This document shows, piece by piece, positions 16,675 to 25,011 of a DNA stretch of 42,765 bases. Origin of the DNA: Mucilaginibacter sp. Its GTDB lineage: Bacteria; Bacteroidota; Bacteroidia; Sphingobacteriales; Sphingobacteriaceae. The notes below the pieces were generated by a model. It did not search any database. It worked only from the letters and a program-made list of their open reading frames with translations, and was not told the origin of the DNA. The translations under genes were made by a program, and so were the position numbers. Location of the stretch: the NCBI RefSeq assembly GCF_028288225.1, contig NZ_JAQBOC010000034.1, positions 1-42,765 on the forward strand, written 5' to 3'. The first letter of the stretch is position 1, and each line of letters opens with the position of its first letter.

Positions 16675-17631
16675 CTATTTCTTCAGTCCAATTTCTCTTA
16701 AGCGTTCATCAAGGTACTCGCCTGCTGTAATATTCTCATATTGTTTAGGATGATCCTTATCGATGCACTGAGGTAAACAGGTTAGGTCCATATTTGCTTT
16801 TGGGTGCAGGAAGAACGGTACTGAATAGCGGGAATTTTTCATCAGTTCGCGCGGAGGGTTTACTACGCGGTGCGTGGTTGATTTTAACTTGTTATTAGTT
16901 AAGCGCTGCAACATATCGCCTACATTAACCACCAGGTCTTCTCCGTGCGCCTTTACGGGAAACCATTTATTATCGCGGGTAAGTACTTCAAGTCCATCAG
17001 CGCTGGCGCCAATTAACAGGGTAATCAGGTTAATATCCTCATGCGCCCCGGCACGCACAGCATCATCAGGCAATGCATCCGGATCAGTAATTGGGAAATA
17101 ATGCAGCGTGCGGAGGATAGAATTTCCGTTGTGCACTTTATCATCAAAATAATTTTCGGGCAAGTTTAAATAAAATGCTATTGCCTTTAACAAATGCTGC
17201 CCTATCCGCTCCAATTTTTTATAAACCTGCTGTGTAGTTTCATTAAATGAAGGCAGCTCATCAACAGTTAAATTATCCGGATATTCTGCTTTAAGCTGCG
17301 GATCGTCAGTTACCGTCTGGCCTATTTGCCAAAACTCCTTCAAATCGGGCGCAGTAAAGCCTTTTGCTGTTTCTTTCTGTTTGCCGGTATATCCCCGCTG
17401 GCCTGCAAGTTCAGGGTCTTCATATTTTGATTTTACCTCATCAGGCAGTGCAAAAAGTGCCTTAACATTTTCGTATAGCTTGTCAATCAACTGCTTATTC
17501 AAACCATGATTAGTAATGGTTACAAACCCCGTATCGTTAAACGCTTTCCCAATATCATCCGAAAATTGTTTGCGTTGCCCGCTGTCACCTTCTGTATATA
17601 AATTCAAATCAAGTCTCGGAATGTTTACCAT
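16675..17631 (-). CDS. 2-oxoglutarate/Fe(II)-dependent oxygenase, isopenicillin-N-synthase-like
   Basis: This 318-residue cytosolic oxygenase has the DIOX_N region (IPRLDLNLYT.., GFVTITNHG at 35-43) and a C-terminal 2OG-FeII jelly roll. The iron triad is His197/Asp199 (HED) and His254 (STTHRVV). Arg268-x-Ser270 (RYS) would bind the 2-oxoglutarate carboxylate. The fold family includes plant-type hormone oxidases, IPNS and bacterial homologues of unknown substrate. No biosynthetic neighbours indicate its role. Confidence 0.9.
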   Translation of the reverse strand: MVNIPRLDLNLYTEGDSGQRKQFSDDIGKAFNDTGFVTITNHGLNKQLIDKLYENVKALFALPDEVKSKYEDPELAGQRGYTGKQKETAKGFTAPDLKEFWQIGQTVTDDPQLKAEYPDNLTVDELPSFNETTQQVYKKLERIGQHLLKAIAFYLNLPENYFDDKVHNGNSILRTLHYFPITDPDALPDDAVRAGAHEDINLITLLIGASADGLEVLTRDNKWFPVKAHGEDLVVNVGDMLQRLTNNKLKSTTHRVVNPPRELMKNSRYSVPFFLHPKANMDLTCLPQCIDKDHPKQYENITAGEYLDERLREIGLKK

Positions 17632-17792
17632 GTTTATTGTATTTAATTATTTTGTAAAACTATCTAATTTAAAAATAGTTGAAAAAAAAATTACAAATAG
17701 GTTTATAATAAAACAATAAGCCTGGCTTTACCTTTTACATTATCTATAGTCAAACCAATTATATATTTATTTTTATTAAAAAGGTTAATCCG

Positions 17793-17811
17793 GGTATTTA
17801 TAATAAATACC
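17793..17811 (+). promoter_or_regulatory. Short hairpin upstream of DUF6600 gene
   Basis: GGTATTTA-TAA-TAAATACC is a perfect 8-bp inverted repeat 18 bases before the ATG. It may be an operator or leader hairpin; no regulator can be assigned. Confidence 0.35.
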
Positions 17812-17829
17812 TTAATAGATTAATAAATT

Positions 17830-19521
17830 ATGAAAACATTAAATAAAATATGGGGAACGGGCTTATTAGCTCTCTTGCTTTTATTAGCAGCCCCTAAACA
17901 TAGCAAAGCCCAGGAGGGCGATTACATTTCTGACCAGGAATTTTATGATGACCTGGAGCCCTATGGTACCTGGGTAAGCGATCCGCAATATGGCAACGTA
18001 TGGATCCCTGACGCCGAAGAAGGTTTCAGGCCTTATGCTACACGCGGGCACTGGGTACTAACAGAATATGGTAACACCTGGGTATCAGACTATCCGTGGG
18101 GATGGGCAACCTTCCACTATGGCCGCTGGCATTATGATGATTATTATGGATGGGAATGGATGCCTGGTCATGAATGGGCACCTGCATGGGTTAGCTGGAG
18201 GCATGGTGGCGGCTATTATGGATGGGCCCCTCTGCAGCCCGGCATCAGCATAAACATTTCAATTGGCGGCGGATACCGTGCACCGGATAATTATTGGGTA
18301 TGTGCACCGCAGGCTTATATAAACAGGCCCAATATTTATAACTATTATGTACCGCACCAAAGAGCTGTTACTATTATACGTAATACTACTATTATTAATA
18401 ACACTTATGTTAATAATAACAGAACTTACATTGCAGGCCCCCGTGCGCAGGACATAAGGCGGGTAACCCGTCAAAATGTTCAGATCTATAAGATCAATAA
18501 CGCTAACCGTCCGGGTAATTACAGGGTACAAAATAATACCGTTAATATTTACAGGCCGGCAGTTAATAAAGCACCAAATGCGCGCCCTTCGCGCGTAGTT
18601 GATGGCAAGGCTTACAGGCAGCAAAACCCTAACCAGGCAATTGCACAAAGGGGCAATGGTTCACCAGCATATAATCGTGCCAATGCCGAGAGACTGGCCC
18701 AGGTTGCCAGAAACCCAAAACCTGATAATAAAGTTGTCCGTGTTAACCCGGTTAACAATCCTCCGGCACAACCGGCAGCCCGGCCAAACCCAGCTCAACC
18801 GGCAAACCAACCTGCAAATAACCCAAGGGAGCAACAGGCCCAGCAACGCCAGCAGCAGGAACAGCAACGAAATCAACAGCAAGCGCAGCAAAGGCAGCAA
18901 GCTCAGCAAAAAAATCAACAGGCGGCCCAGCAACGTCAACAACAGGAACAGCAAAAAAATCAGCAACGGCAGCAGCAAACTCAGCAACGTCAGCAACAGG
19001 AGGCACAAAAAAACCAGCAGCAAGTTCAGCAGCGCCCGCAGCAGGCACAGCAAAGGCAGCAACAACAGGAGCAGCAACGTCAGCAACAAGCTCAACAAAG
19101 GCAGCAGCAACAAGAGCAACAGCGCCAGCAACAGGCTCAGCAAAAAAATCAACAACAGGAGCAGCAGCGTCAGCAACAAGCTCAACAAAGGCAGGAGCAA
19201 CAGGCTCAGCAGCGTCAGCAACAGGCCCAGCAAAAAAGTCAACAGCAGGAGCAGCAGCGCCAGCAACAGGCTCAACAACGTCAGCAGCAACAAGAGCAGC
19301 AGCGTCAGCAACAGGCTCAACAAAGGCAGCAGCAACAAGAGCAGCAGCGTCAGCAACAGGCGCAGCAAAAAAGTCAACAGCAGGAGCAGCAGCGTCAGCA
19401 ACAGGCTCAACAACGTCAGCAGCAACAGGCTCAGCAACGCCAGCAACAGGCTCAACAGCAAAAGCAACAGCAACAGCAACAACAAAAACGCCCACGCCAG
19501 GAACCGCGTAAAGAGCAATAG
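17830..19521 (+). CDS. Secreted DUF6600 protein with a very long Gln-rich tail
   Basis: A signal peptide (MKTLNKIWGTGLLALLLLLA.. to SKAQ) is followed by a Trp/Tyr/Gly-rich region (residues about 35-140) with repeated YGTWVSD, YGNTWVSDYPWGWA and HYGRWHYDDYYGWEWMPG units, the DUF6600 pattern. A middle region rich in Asn/Tyr/Val (150-260) and a Pro/Asn linker lead into about 225 residues almost wholly of Gln, Arg, Glu and Ala in QQRQQQ, QEQQ and QQAQQ units. CAG and CAA are mixed, which argues for selection on protein rather than recent DNA slippage. A cell-surface or envelope role is inferred; function is unknown. A terminator follows directly. Confidence 0.85.
   Translation: MKTLNKIWGTGLLALLLLLAAPKHSKAQEGDYISDQEFYDDLEPYGTWVSDPQYGNVWIPDAEEGFRPYATRGHWVLTEYGNTWVSDYPWGWATFHYGRWHYDDYYGWEWMPGHEWAPAWVSWRHGGGYYGWAPLQPGISINISIGGGYRAPDNYWVCAPQAYINRPNIYNYYVPHQRAVTIIRNTTIINNTYVNNNRTYIAGPRAQDIRRVTRQNVQIYKINNANRPGNYRVQNNTVNIYRPAVNKAPNARPSRVVDGKAYRQQNPNQAIAQRGNGSPAYNRANAERLAQVARNPKPDNKVVRVNPVNNPPAQPAARPNPAQPANQPANNPREQQAQQRQQQEQQRNQQQAQQRQQAQQKNQQAAQQRQQQEQQKNQQRQQQTQQRQQQEAQKNQQQVQQRPQQAQQRQQQQEQQRQQQAQQRQQQQEQQRQQQAQQKNQQQEQQRQQQAQQRQEQQAQQRQQQAQQKSQQQEQQRQQQAQQRQQQQEQQRQQQAQQRQQQQEQQRQQQAQQKSQQQEQQRQQQAQQRQQQQAQQRQQQAQQQKQQQQQQQKRPRQEPRKEQ
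18835..19495 (+). repeat. CAG/CAA low-complexity coding repeat
   Basis: Irregular 9-30 base units such as CAGCAACGTCAGCAACAG repeat through the 3' third of the DUF6600 gene. Long open frames on both strands here, including a Leu-rich antisense one, are by-products of this composition. Confidence 0.85.
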
Positions 19522-19540
19522 TTAGTATTATATTCAATAA

Positions 19541-19582
19541 AAAAATAGCACCTTTAATAAATTATTTTCGGGTGCTATTTTT
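19541..19582 (+). terminator. Rho-independent terminator of DUF6600 gene
   Basis: AAAAATAGCACC (19541-19552) pairs perfectly with GGTGCTATTTTT (19571-19582). The 12-bp stem has its U-run built in, 20 bases after the stop. The ATG at 19583 touches it, which argues against that start for the next gene. Confidence 0.88.
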
Positions 19583-19600
19583 ATGCCCTTAGTTATAAAT

Positions 19601-20068
19601 ATGAAAGATTTTTTTACAACATCCCTTTACAAATATTTAGTACAAGTTTTACTGATTGCAGGTTTAACTTTAACCGGTATAAAATACTATCACAGTTCAA
19701 CTATAAGTAATAGTCCTACGCATATTGTTTTTATTGAAAACTCATGGGATGAAGCTTTGAAACAGGCCGCTTTGCAAAAAAAATACATTTTTGTTGATGC
19801 TTATGCAATCTGGTGCGGCCCCTGTAAAATGCTTAAGATGCAAACCTTTACCGATGATAAGGCTGCAGCTTTTTACAACAGCAATTTTATAAATGTTGCG
19901 ATTGATATGGAAAAAGGTCGCGGACCTGAACTTGCCCGTCAATGGCAATTGCGCGCCTATCCTACCCTCATTATATTCGACTCAAAAGGCAAGCCTGTGT
20001 TGGGAACAGTAGGCTTTATTAAGGCCGACGAGCTAATAAGATTTGGCAAGGAGGCTCTGAAAAAATAA
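19601..20068 (+). CDS. Membrane-anchored thioredoxin-fold protein
   Basis: From the ATG at 19601 this is 155 residues. An N-terminal signal anchor (YLVQVLLIAGLTLTGIKYY, about 12-30) precedes a thioredoxin domain with the redox motif WCGPC (Cys72/Cys75) and the cis-Pro segment AYPTLIIFD. The domain resembles thioredoxin_7/DUF255-type periplasmic thiol proteins that reduce or isomerise client disulfides. The earlier ATG at 19583 would start within the DUF6600 terminator, so I reject it. The gene probably has its own promoter or depends on read-through. Confidence 0.85.
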   Translation: MKDFFTTSLYKYLVQVLLIAGLTLTGIKYYHSSTISNSPTHIVFIENSWDEALKQAALQKKYIFVDAYAIWCGPCKMLKMQTFTDDKAAAFYNSNFINVAIDMEKGRGPELARQWQLRAYPTLIIFDSKGKPVLGTVGFIKADELIRFGKEALKK

Positions 20069-20186
20069 AAAAAGTGCGCTCTTTCAATTCCCGGCTTTAA
20101 GATCAGTTTATATAGCATTTGTTATTAAAGAACAATTAATGTGATGCTGCAGTATTTTAAGTGGTTCGTTCAATTATTAATCAGAT

Positions 20187-20262
20187 AAAAAAAGGCCGAA
20201 AAACTCTCGCAGTGTTCCGGCCCTACATCTACCTATGAAAAACAACCCTTTTGGAAGGGTAT
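20187..20262 (-). ncRNA. Candidate small RNA 3' end with orphan terminator
   Basis: Read on the minus strand, a hairpin ACCCTT-CCAA-AAGGGT (20260-20245) is followed by TAGGTAGATGTAGG. Then comes a GC stem GGCCG..CGGCC (20222-20194) whose inner part also pairs (AACACT/AGAGTT, one mismatch), ending in seven T (20193-20187). That is a textbook terminator, but no minus-strand gene lies between it and the transposase 0.8 kb away. A short unannotated RNA ending here is plausible; its 5' end is unknown. Confidence 0.4.
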
Positions 20263-20496
20263 ATATATTAACTCAAAAGCAATGCCAATAAACAAACTTG
20301 CTTTAAATGGCTATAAATCAACCTTTCTTTTCCTGTAAAGAAAATAAATTGAGGAATTATTTACACACCCCATCGGAATAATTTTGCACAATAAAATAGC
20401 CGCGCTAAAATTCCAAGCGACATTATAATTTATTAACATCCTGCAATCTTAAACCATTAATTGGAAACTATAACACATTAATGTTGTTACACTTGT

Positions 20497-20817
20497 ATGG
20501 ATTACAATATATATTTGTTAGCAACCGACCCAAATAATCCGTGCAGAGATGTTATTCATTCGCGGGATACGCGCTTAAAAATCAGGGTGTTTTGTCTCAG
20601 TGAAGAGTCTTTTTGTCCTGATAACAATGAGATCCAGCTTTACGGCTATGCGCAAAGTAAGCTATATGCCTTTGAAACTATAAATATTGTTGCCGAAGAC
20701 GCCCTGGATGTTGTAAGCGCCATTCAATGGTACGCCGAGTATATCGACTTCCCCCAAATGGAAATTCTGCCCGATGATCCGCGTCCGGGTCAGCATATTG
20801 CCCATGTAATTTTATAA
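20497..20817 (+). CDS. Hypothetical protein, 106 residues
   Basis: The sequence is acidic and soluble without signal peptide or membrane segment: MDYNIYLLATDPNNPCRDVI.., a central RVFCLSEESF.. and a C-terminal ..AHVIL. Amino-acid composition and an isolated ATG after an A+T-rich leader suggest a real gene. I recognise no family. It lies just upstream of the duplicated tRNA promoter fragment and the IS. Confidence 0.6.
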   Translation: MDYNIYLLATDPNNPCRDVIHSRDTRLKIRVFCLSEESFCPDNNEIQLYGYAQSKLYAFETINIVAEDALDVVSAIQWYAEYIDFPQMEILPDDPRPGQHIAHVIL

Positions 20818-20941
20818 GAATTGCCAGTTTAACGCTTAAAAACATTAACAAGACCCAGATTAACCTGTTGCTGTCTATACTATAAGTAGCTGTTTATAAT
20901 ACACTTACCACAGCAAAAAAACAAATTAACAAAAAAGTAAA

Positions 20942-20972
20942 TTTTTTTTTGAAGAATAGCCTATACATTCTA
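20942..20972 (+). repeat. Truncated duplicate of the tRNA-Val promoter (31-bp direct repeat, copy 1)
   Basis: Nine T and then GAAGAATAGCCTATACATTC and TA are identical to 25012-25042, where they form the upstream part of the tRNA-Val promoter. Here the -7 box is broken: TATATTTG is replaced by TACCAGCA. The IS begins eight bases further on. Confidence 0.85.
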
Positions 20973-20980
20973 CCAGCAGC

Positions 20981-22216
20981 CAAGGCAGACGCATTAAAAT
21001 TTTAATAGCATAAGTAAATATTTAAAATCCCAGGAAGCGATGTTCTTTTTTCTTCGAATGCTGATATTCCTTGTTTGATCATTTTTAAGGATATTCAAAG
21101 CGACCTTATTGATCAGGGAAAAGTTTTGGGCTGCATGTTTGTTCCTTTTTCTGTCCGCATCTTCGTGAAAGACAACGTCAAGCGTCCAATGTAGTTTATT
21201 TTCTATGGCCCAATGTCCCCGGATATTTTTCTGATAGAAAGCAGCGTCAGCGGGTTTGCTTCCAATATAGTAGCGGATCGACCTTTCAGTTTTTCCGGTG
21301 GCTTTAAAACACCTTTCGCTTTCCATCTTTACTAAAACCTTTAAGTTTGTCCACCTTTCAGGCGCTTCAATATGTGCCAAGTCCGTTATTATAGTACATT
21401 TTCTGGTTTCTATCCGCCCATGGTCAATATCAATGGTTTGATCATATCCAGCGGTCTTTAAAAACCGGAATGAATCTTCTATATTCTGGTATAATGATGA
21501 CTGGTTGTTCTTTACGGCCAAAAGATAATCTCCTTCCCCCGTTATAATGCACGTAGCAATATCTTCCTGGCAGCCCATTGCATCTATACTGATGAGACAA
21601 TCTTTTATAAGCAAGCTTTTTAACAACTCAGGAATAGCGGTGATCTCATTGGATTTCTCGGTTACTTTTACTTGTCCGAAAACCATATTACTATCACTTG
21701 CCCAAGCACTTACCATATGTATCGATGACTTTATCCCATGGCTTTTAGCGCCCCGTATGGTTTTTCCATCAATACTGATCAGTTGGCCGACATGACCATC
21801 AAGAATATCGTTTACCCAGTTCCTAAAACATGCTTCAAATTTAACAGGGTCCATGTTAGCAAATACCCGGTTAATGGTGTCATGCGAAGGGATCCCGTTC
21901 GGAAGTTCCAAAAAGGTTTTTAACCAGTCTTCCCTAACCACCCCGAAATCTTCGATGTCATTGTAACTTTCGATACCACATAATGCAGCAGCTATAGTTA
22001 TTGTAATGATGTCTGTTAGTAGATGTCGCTTTTTTCTGTCGACGCGGAAGTCTTGCATTTCGCTAAAATACGCGAAAATAGTACTTGTCTTATTTTTTGT
22101 ATCCATCTGATTGTCAGATAAATATACAAAAATATAATCACAAATAATATAAATATCTGATAATCAGATATTTAATTAATCAACAATCGGTGAATTATTT
22201 TAATGCGTTTGCCCTG
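20981..22216. mobile_element. ISAs1-family insertion sequence, complete
   Basis: The 1,236-bp element carries one transposase gene and imperfect terminal inverted repeats. The left end, CAAGGCAGACGCATTAAAAT (20981-21000), matches the reverse complement of the right end, CAGGGCAAACGCATTAAAAT (22216-22197), at 18 of 20 positions. Length fits ISAs1. The flanks (CCAGCAGC left, ATTAGGTC right) show no target-site duplication, so one end may have been rearranged. Confidence 0.85.
20994..22106 (-). CDS. ISAs1-family transposase
   Basis: This 370-residue DDE transposase has the N-terminal ISAs1-associated domain (FRVDRKKRHLLTDIITITIA.., HDTINRVFANMDP). The catalytic core shows SIDGKTIRG (first Asp), SIDAMGCQ (second Asp) and the C-terminal RGHWAIENKLHWTLDVVF with the catalytic Glu in AIENKLHW. 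It is full length with no stop or frameshift, so the element may still be active. Its stop nearly reaches the left inverted repeat. Confidence 0.95.
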   Translation of the reverse strand: MDTKNKTSTIFAYFSEMQDFRVDRKKRHLLTDIITITIAAALCGIESYNDIEDFGVVREDWLKTFLELPNGIPSHDTINRVFANMDPVKFEACFRNWVNDILDGHVGQLISIDGKTIRGAKSHGIKSSIHMVSAWASDSNMVFGQVKVTEKSNEITAIPELLKSLLIKDCLISIDAMGCQEDIATCIITGEGDYLLAVKNNQSSLYQNIEDSFRFLKTAGYDQTIDIDHGRIETRKCTIITDLAHIEAPERWTNLKVLVKMESERCFKATGKTERSIRYYIGSKPADAAFYQKNIRGHWAIENKLHWTLDVVFHEDADRKRNKHAAQNFSLINKVALNILKNDQTRNISIRRKKNIASWDFKYLLMLLKF

Positions 22217-22563
22217 ATTAGGTCTTCCAATTTTAGGGTATAAAATGTAGTGCTGAGCACGCCTTTTCGACTTAAGTTTTCCTCATTTTTTCGTCAAAAG
22301 CACTAACACGCAACTAATATTTAACTTTTTTTGTATAAAAATAACTATAGGTAGCTATTTTTTTCTCTATTAGAAAATGTTATTTTTAAAAGATGAATCC
22401 CGCTTAGTTGTTTTGCAGGGAAACGCAGGTTCAAATAAGAATAAAGAGTTCATTTATAGCTTCCTAAATCAAGTTGTCTAATAAGTTGAAAAGCGCACTA
22501 GGTTGGTTATAAAGCCAATGATACTTTATTAGTTACTGAAATTCACTAATCAAATTATAAGTC
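22217..22563. other. A+T-rich intergenic stretch after the IS
   Basis: I see no gene, RNA or clear repeat here. It presumably holds the promoter for the small lipoprotein gene that follows. Confidence 0.4.
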
Positions 22564-22893
22564 ATGAAAAAGTCATCACTCATATTTCTGATCTGCATAA
22601 GTTTTGGATTACTTACCTGTAAAAAGGAGGCGACAGTCAGCCCTACCCAAGATAAACAGGATAAAAATATCCAGGAACTGCAAATACCGCCTCCGTCGAT
22701 AGATGGTAATCTTTGTTATATCCCAGACTATATTGACGGCTTACCCCATTCAGTTCCCTGTTTCTTATGTGAATGTAAAGACAAAAAAAATGGGATACAG
22801 CTTTTTTTTGGGGTAGTTAAGTGCTTACCGGCTGAAAAGGGGAAGTATAGATGGAAGTTAATTAAAGACGTACCATTATCTGGGTGCGAATAA
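22564..22893 (+). CDS. Small Cys-rich lipoprotein, unknown function
   Basis: MKKSSLIFLICISFGLLTC is a lipoprotein signal with Cys19 as the lipid site. The 90-residue mature part has six further Cys (including PCFLCEC), suggesting disulfides or metal binding. No family is recognised. It lies inside the accessory zone between the IS and an IS481-like remnant, and resembles the other small Cys-rich lipoprotein at 26002-26379 in design but not in sequence. Confidence 0.7.
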   Translation: MKKSSLIFLICISFGLLTCKKEATVSPTQDKQDKNIQELQIPPPSIDGNLCYIPDYIDGLPHSVPCFLCECKDKKNGIQLFFGVVKCLPAEKGKYRWKLIKDVPLSGCE

Positions 22894-22904
22894 TTGAGCA
22901 TTTG

Positions 22905-23187
22905 GAATTTCAACAAAAATTGTCCCGGGCTCTAAATAGCTCAGGATTGGTTTCACTCTCGCCCCGGCTTTCCTGTTCTGCTTTTTTCGGTCTAATGTAG
23001 ACACTTGGGTATTCGTTAGGATCAATCCATCCTGTGCAATTTTGGCCACTAGTGTTTTTCGTCTTTTCGGAAAGCTTTCTAAATCGTTACGTAACAACAT
23101 GCATCTTACAGTTTTTTGATTGGGGATTGAAAAGTTTTGCATGTAGATCAGCGGCAGGAGGGACATTATCATTCTGAAAAAGCACAA
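22905..23187 (-). pseudogene. IS481-like transposase fragment
   Basis: The minus strand encodes a protein-like stretch (LLRNDLESFPKRRKTL, VAKIAQDGLILTNTQVSTLD, RKKQNRKA) that I recognise as the segment before the catalytic core in IS481-type transposases (typically LETFKKRLKALEAK.., QDGLILT..QV..LE). After about 22966 the homologous reading continues one frame over (GESETNPELFRARDNF, compare GEIET..GYLG.QDTF), then stops. No catalytic DDE part remains. Recognition is from memory of the family pattern; a search is needed to confirm. Confidence 0.55.
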
Positions 23188-23277
23188 AGCTTTTCTAGCG
23201 AGGCAACCCGCTGTCAGTGTTAGAGGATGCTTATCTGTTTAATCCTGTCAACAATATATTTCAAAATTCATTTAATT

Positions 23278-24279
23278 ATGAAAATTCTCGCAATATTATC
23301 ACTTGGAGCACTTTTTTTATTGGGTTGCAGTCGGGATAAAACAACTGATATTCCCACTCCTGTAACGCCCACTCCTTTAATTAAATCCCCGGAGTACATT
23401 GATAAACTTTTGTTTGTTAACAGCAACAACTACCAGATACTCACTACGGATCCCGCCACATTTTATTCCAGCGATACGCACATTCAAATTAATAGTACCG
23501 GCCTGATCAAAAGACTGACTTCTGCTGAGATCGTTCCAATTGAAATAACCTGGAAAAACAAAGCTATTCCTAAAACAACTATCTATGCATTAGGCGCTAC
23601 AGACATTGACCAGGATCCGCCGTTTACCCACTATCAGGGAGCTTTGGCCACGGATGCACCTGCGGCCTACCAGCAGGGATGGAAAACACTGCAAAGTTTG
23701 CCTGTTAAAAATGAAACGTATGCAATAGTCCTCAGACATGCCGACGCAAGTAATGGTGTTGATTTTTCGGTAAACCATAACTACCCAGGACCCCCTAATT
23801 GGTGGAAATCAAAGGACCCATCATTAGCAAGACAGTTAAATGATCAGGGTGTACAACGCGCAACAATTTTGGGACAGGTTTTTAAAGATCTTAATTATCC
23901 CATTAAAAGAGTTATAACAAGTGAGTTTAACAGAGCCATTGAAACGGGAAACCTGATCAATGCCGGTCCAGCACCCGTAATAGATGGAAGGATCAATCAC
24001 CCGAGTTACACGGTGTATCCATATGGCTTGTTCCAGGGCATGCTGGCTATTATTAAAGAACAGCCGATTGATAACAAAATGACCCTGATCATCGCGCATC
24101 ACCCGATAAACGAACTCAGGAAAATGACCGGGTATCCCACATTCCCTGATGTTTCGCCTTTTAACTGGACAGGTGCTTATCTGATCAAGATCTCACCAGA
24201 TAAACAAATTACCTATCAGGGTGCCGTTTCATGGGCAATGTTCAAATACTGGAGAGATCTAAAGCTTCATCTGAATTGA
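23278..24279 (+). CDS. Histidine-phosphatase-superfamily lipoprotein
   Basis: I start at the ATG at 23278, which gives the lipoprotein signal MKILAILSLGALFLLGC (Cys17); an in-frame ATG 17 codons upstream would spoil it. From about residue 145 a phosphoglycerate-mutase-like domain shows VLRHAD (Arg153, His154 the phospho-acceptor), TSEFNRAIET with Arg219, and IIAHHP with the second catalytic His274. The usual RHG is RHA here. A 100-residue beta-rich N-terminal region precedes it. The substrate is unknown; envelope location is inferred. It follows the IS481 fragment and precedes a truncated gene. Confidence 0.85.
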   Translation: MKILAILSLGALFLLGCSRDKTTDIPTPVTPTPLIKSPEYIDKLLFVNSNNYQILTTDPATFYSSDTHIQINSTGLIKRLTSAEIVPIEITWKNKAIPKTTIYALGATDIDQDPPFTHYQGALATDAPAAYQQGWKTLQSLPVKNETYAIVLRHADASNGVDFSVNHNYPGPPNWWKSKDPSLARQLNDQGVQRATILGQVFKDLNYPIKRVITSEFNRAIETGNLINAGPAPVIDGRINHPSYTVYPYGLFQGMLAIIKEQPIDNKMTLIIAHHPINELRKMTGYPTFPDVSPFNWTGAYLIKISPDKQITYQGAVSWAMFKYWRDLKLHLN

Positions 24280-24294
24280 CTTAACTACTATAAT

Positions 24295-24651
24295 ATGCTT
24301 CTTCTAAGTGCTTTAATCAGTAAAATAAGTTTGGGTAGTGATTATTCTAAACGTATTAAATTCAGGCATGCCGGGTTCTGGCAAGACCCCAATGCTGAAG
24401 TTGTCCGAAACACCATCTTATCCGCTCAAGATCCGTTGCCGGTATGGCAGGATGTGGAAAATTGGCAAAGGAAGCTAAGTAACAAATTTAACGCCCGGGA
24501 ATTTGCAAAAATGCATGGATGCAAAGTTGCTGGTTTACTGTGGCGGGGCCGGGACACGGAGAATATTGACTTCAATTCGCTAAATGGTTTTATTCAGGGT
24601 TTGTGCATTAGGATGCCCATGTTTTATTTTCTGAGAGTTTTCATCTCATAG
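24295..24651 (+). pseudogene. Truncated ATP-grasp/TupA-like protein (tentative)
   Basis: The 118-codon frame begins 16 bp after the phosphatase gene. Its middle part (RHAGFWQDPNAEVVRNTILS.., WQRKLSNKFNAREFAKMHGC, NIDFNSL) resembles the N-terminal third of ATP-grasp amidoligase-type proteins, where a K-x-AREF segment and an IDF..LP..FV(I/L)K motif precede the ATP site. After NSL the sequence becomes unlike the family and ends at a stop, so the gene looks frameshifted and cut short. It could also be a short real protein; my certainty is limited. Confidence 0.42.
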
Positions 24652-24751
24652 ATTGCTGCTGACTCTGATTCCCGTTGTAAAAGTTGTGTTGTTCCTGTTA
24701 AAAGTTACGCTAACCACTATAGGATAGATGTTGTCTGATTTTAGTCTCTTG

Positions 24752-24785
24752 TCATTAAGAAGCATTTTTCATTAAGAAGCATTTT
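24752..24785 (+). repeat. Perfect 17-bp tandem repeat, two copies
   Basis: TCATTAAGAAGCATTTT occurs twice head to tail with no mismatch. It lies in the non-coding stretch before tRNA-Val. Confidence 0.85.
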
Positions 24786-24821
24786 GAAGTAAACCATAAT
24801 TTGGGGTTTATGGTCACCTTA

Positions 24822-24867
24822 TGTACTAACATTGTACTATCAATTGTACCAACATCGGATTATCAAT
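24822..24867 (+). repeat. Degenerate 23-bp tandem repeat
   Basis: Two 23-bp units (24822-24844 and 24845-24867) share TGTACYAACAT and TATCAAT; a partial third unit (GTACTCAC) follows. There are no spacers, so this is a small satellite and not a CRISPR. Confidence 0.65.
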
Positions 24868-25011
24868 GTACTCACGTCAATTTAAAATTCCAAGGATTGA
24901 TAAGCATTATAATAATGATCTGAGACTAAACTACTAGCGAAATCAGGCTATTTAAACACCCTGATTTCAATTAAATCAGCTATAAATCAAGCTATTGCAC
25001 ATTATTTTAAT

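Noticed and set aside
18599..19537. Long open frames on both strands across the Gln-rich region, including a Leu-rich antisense one
   Set aside because: They arise because CAG/CAA repeats lack stops in all frames; the sense frame alone has a signal peptide and a recognised domain.
19583..19600. Upstream ATG for the thioredoxin gene
   Set aside because: It touches the stem of the DUF6600 terminator; the ATG at 19601 fits the signal anchor better.
24822..24867. Possible CRISPR-like repeat
   Set aside because: The units are directly adjacent, degenerate and without spacers, and no cas genes are present.
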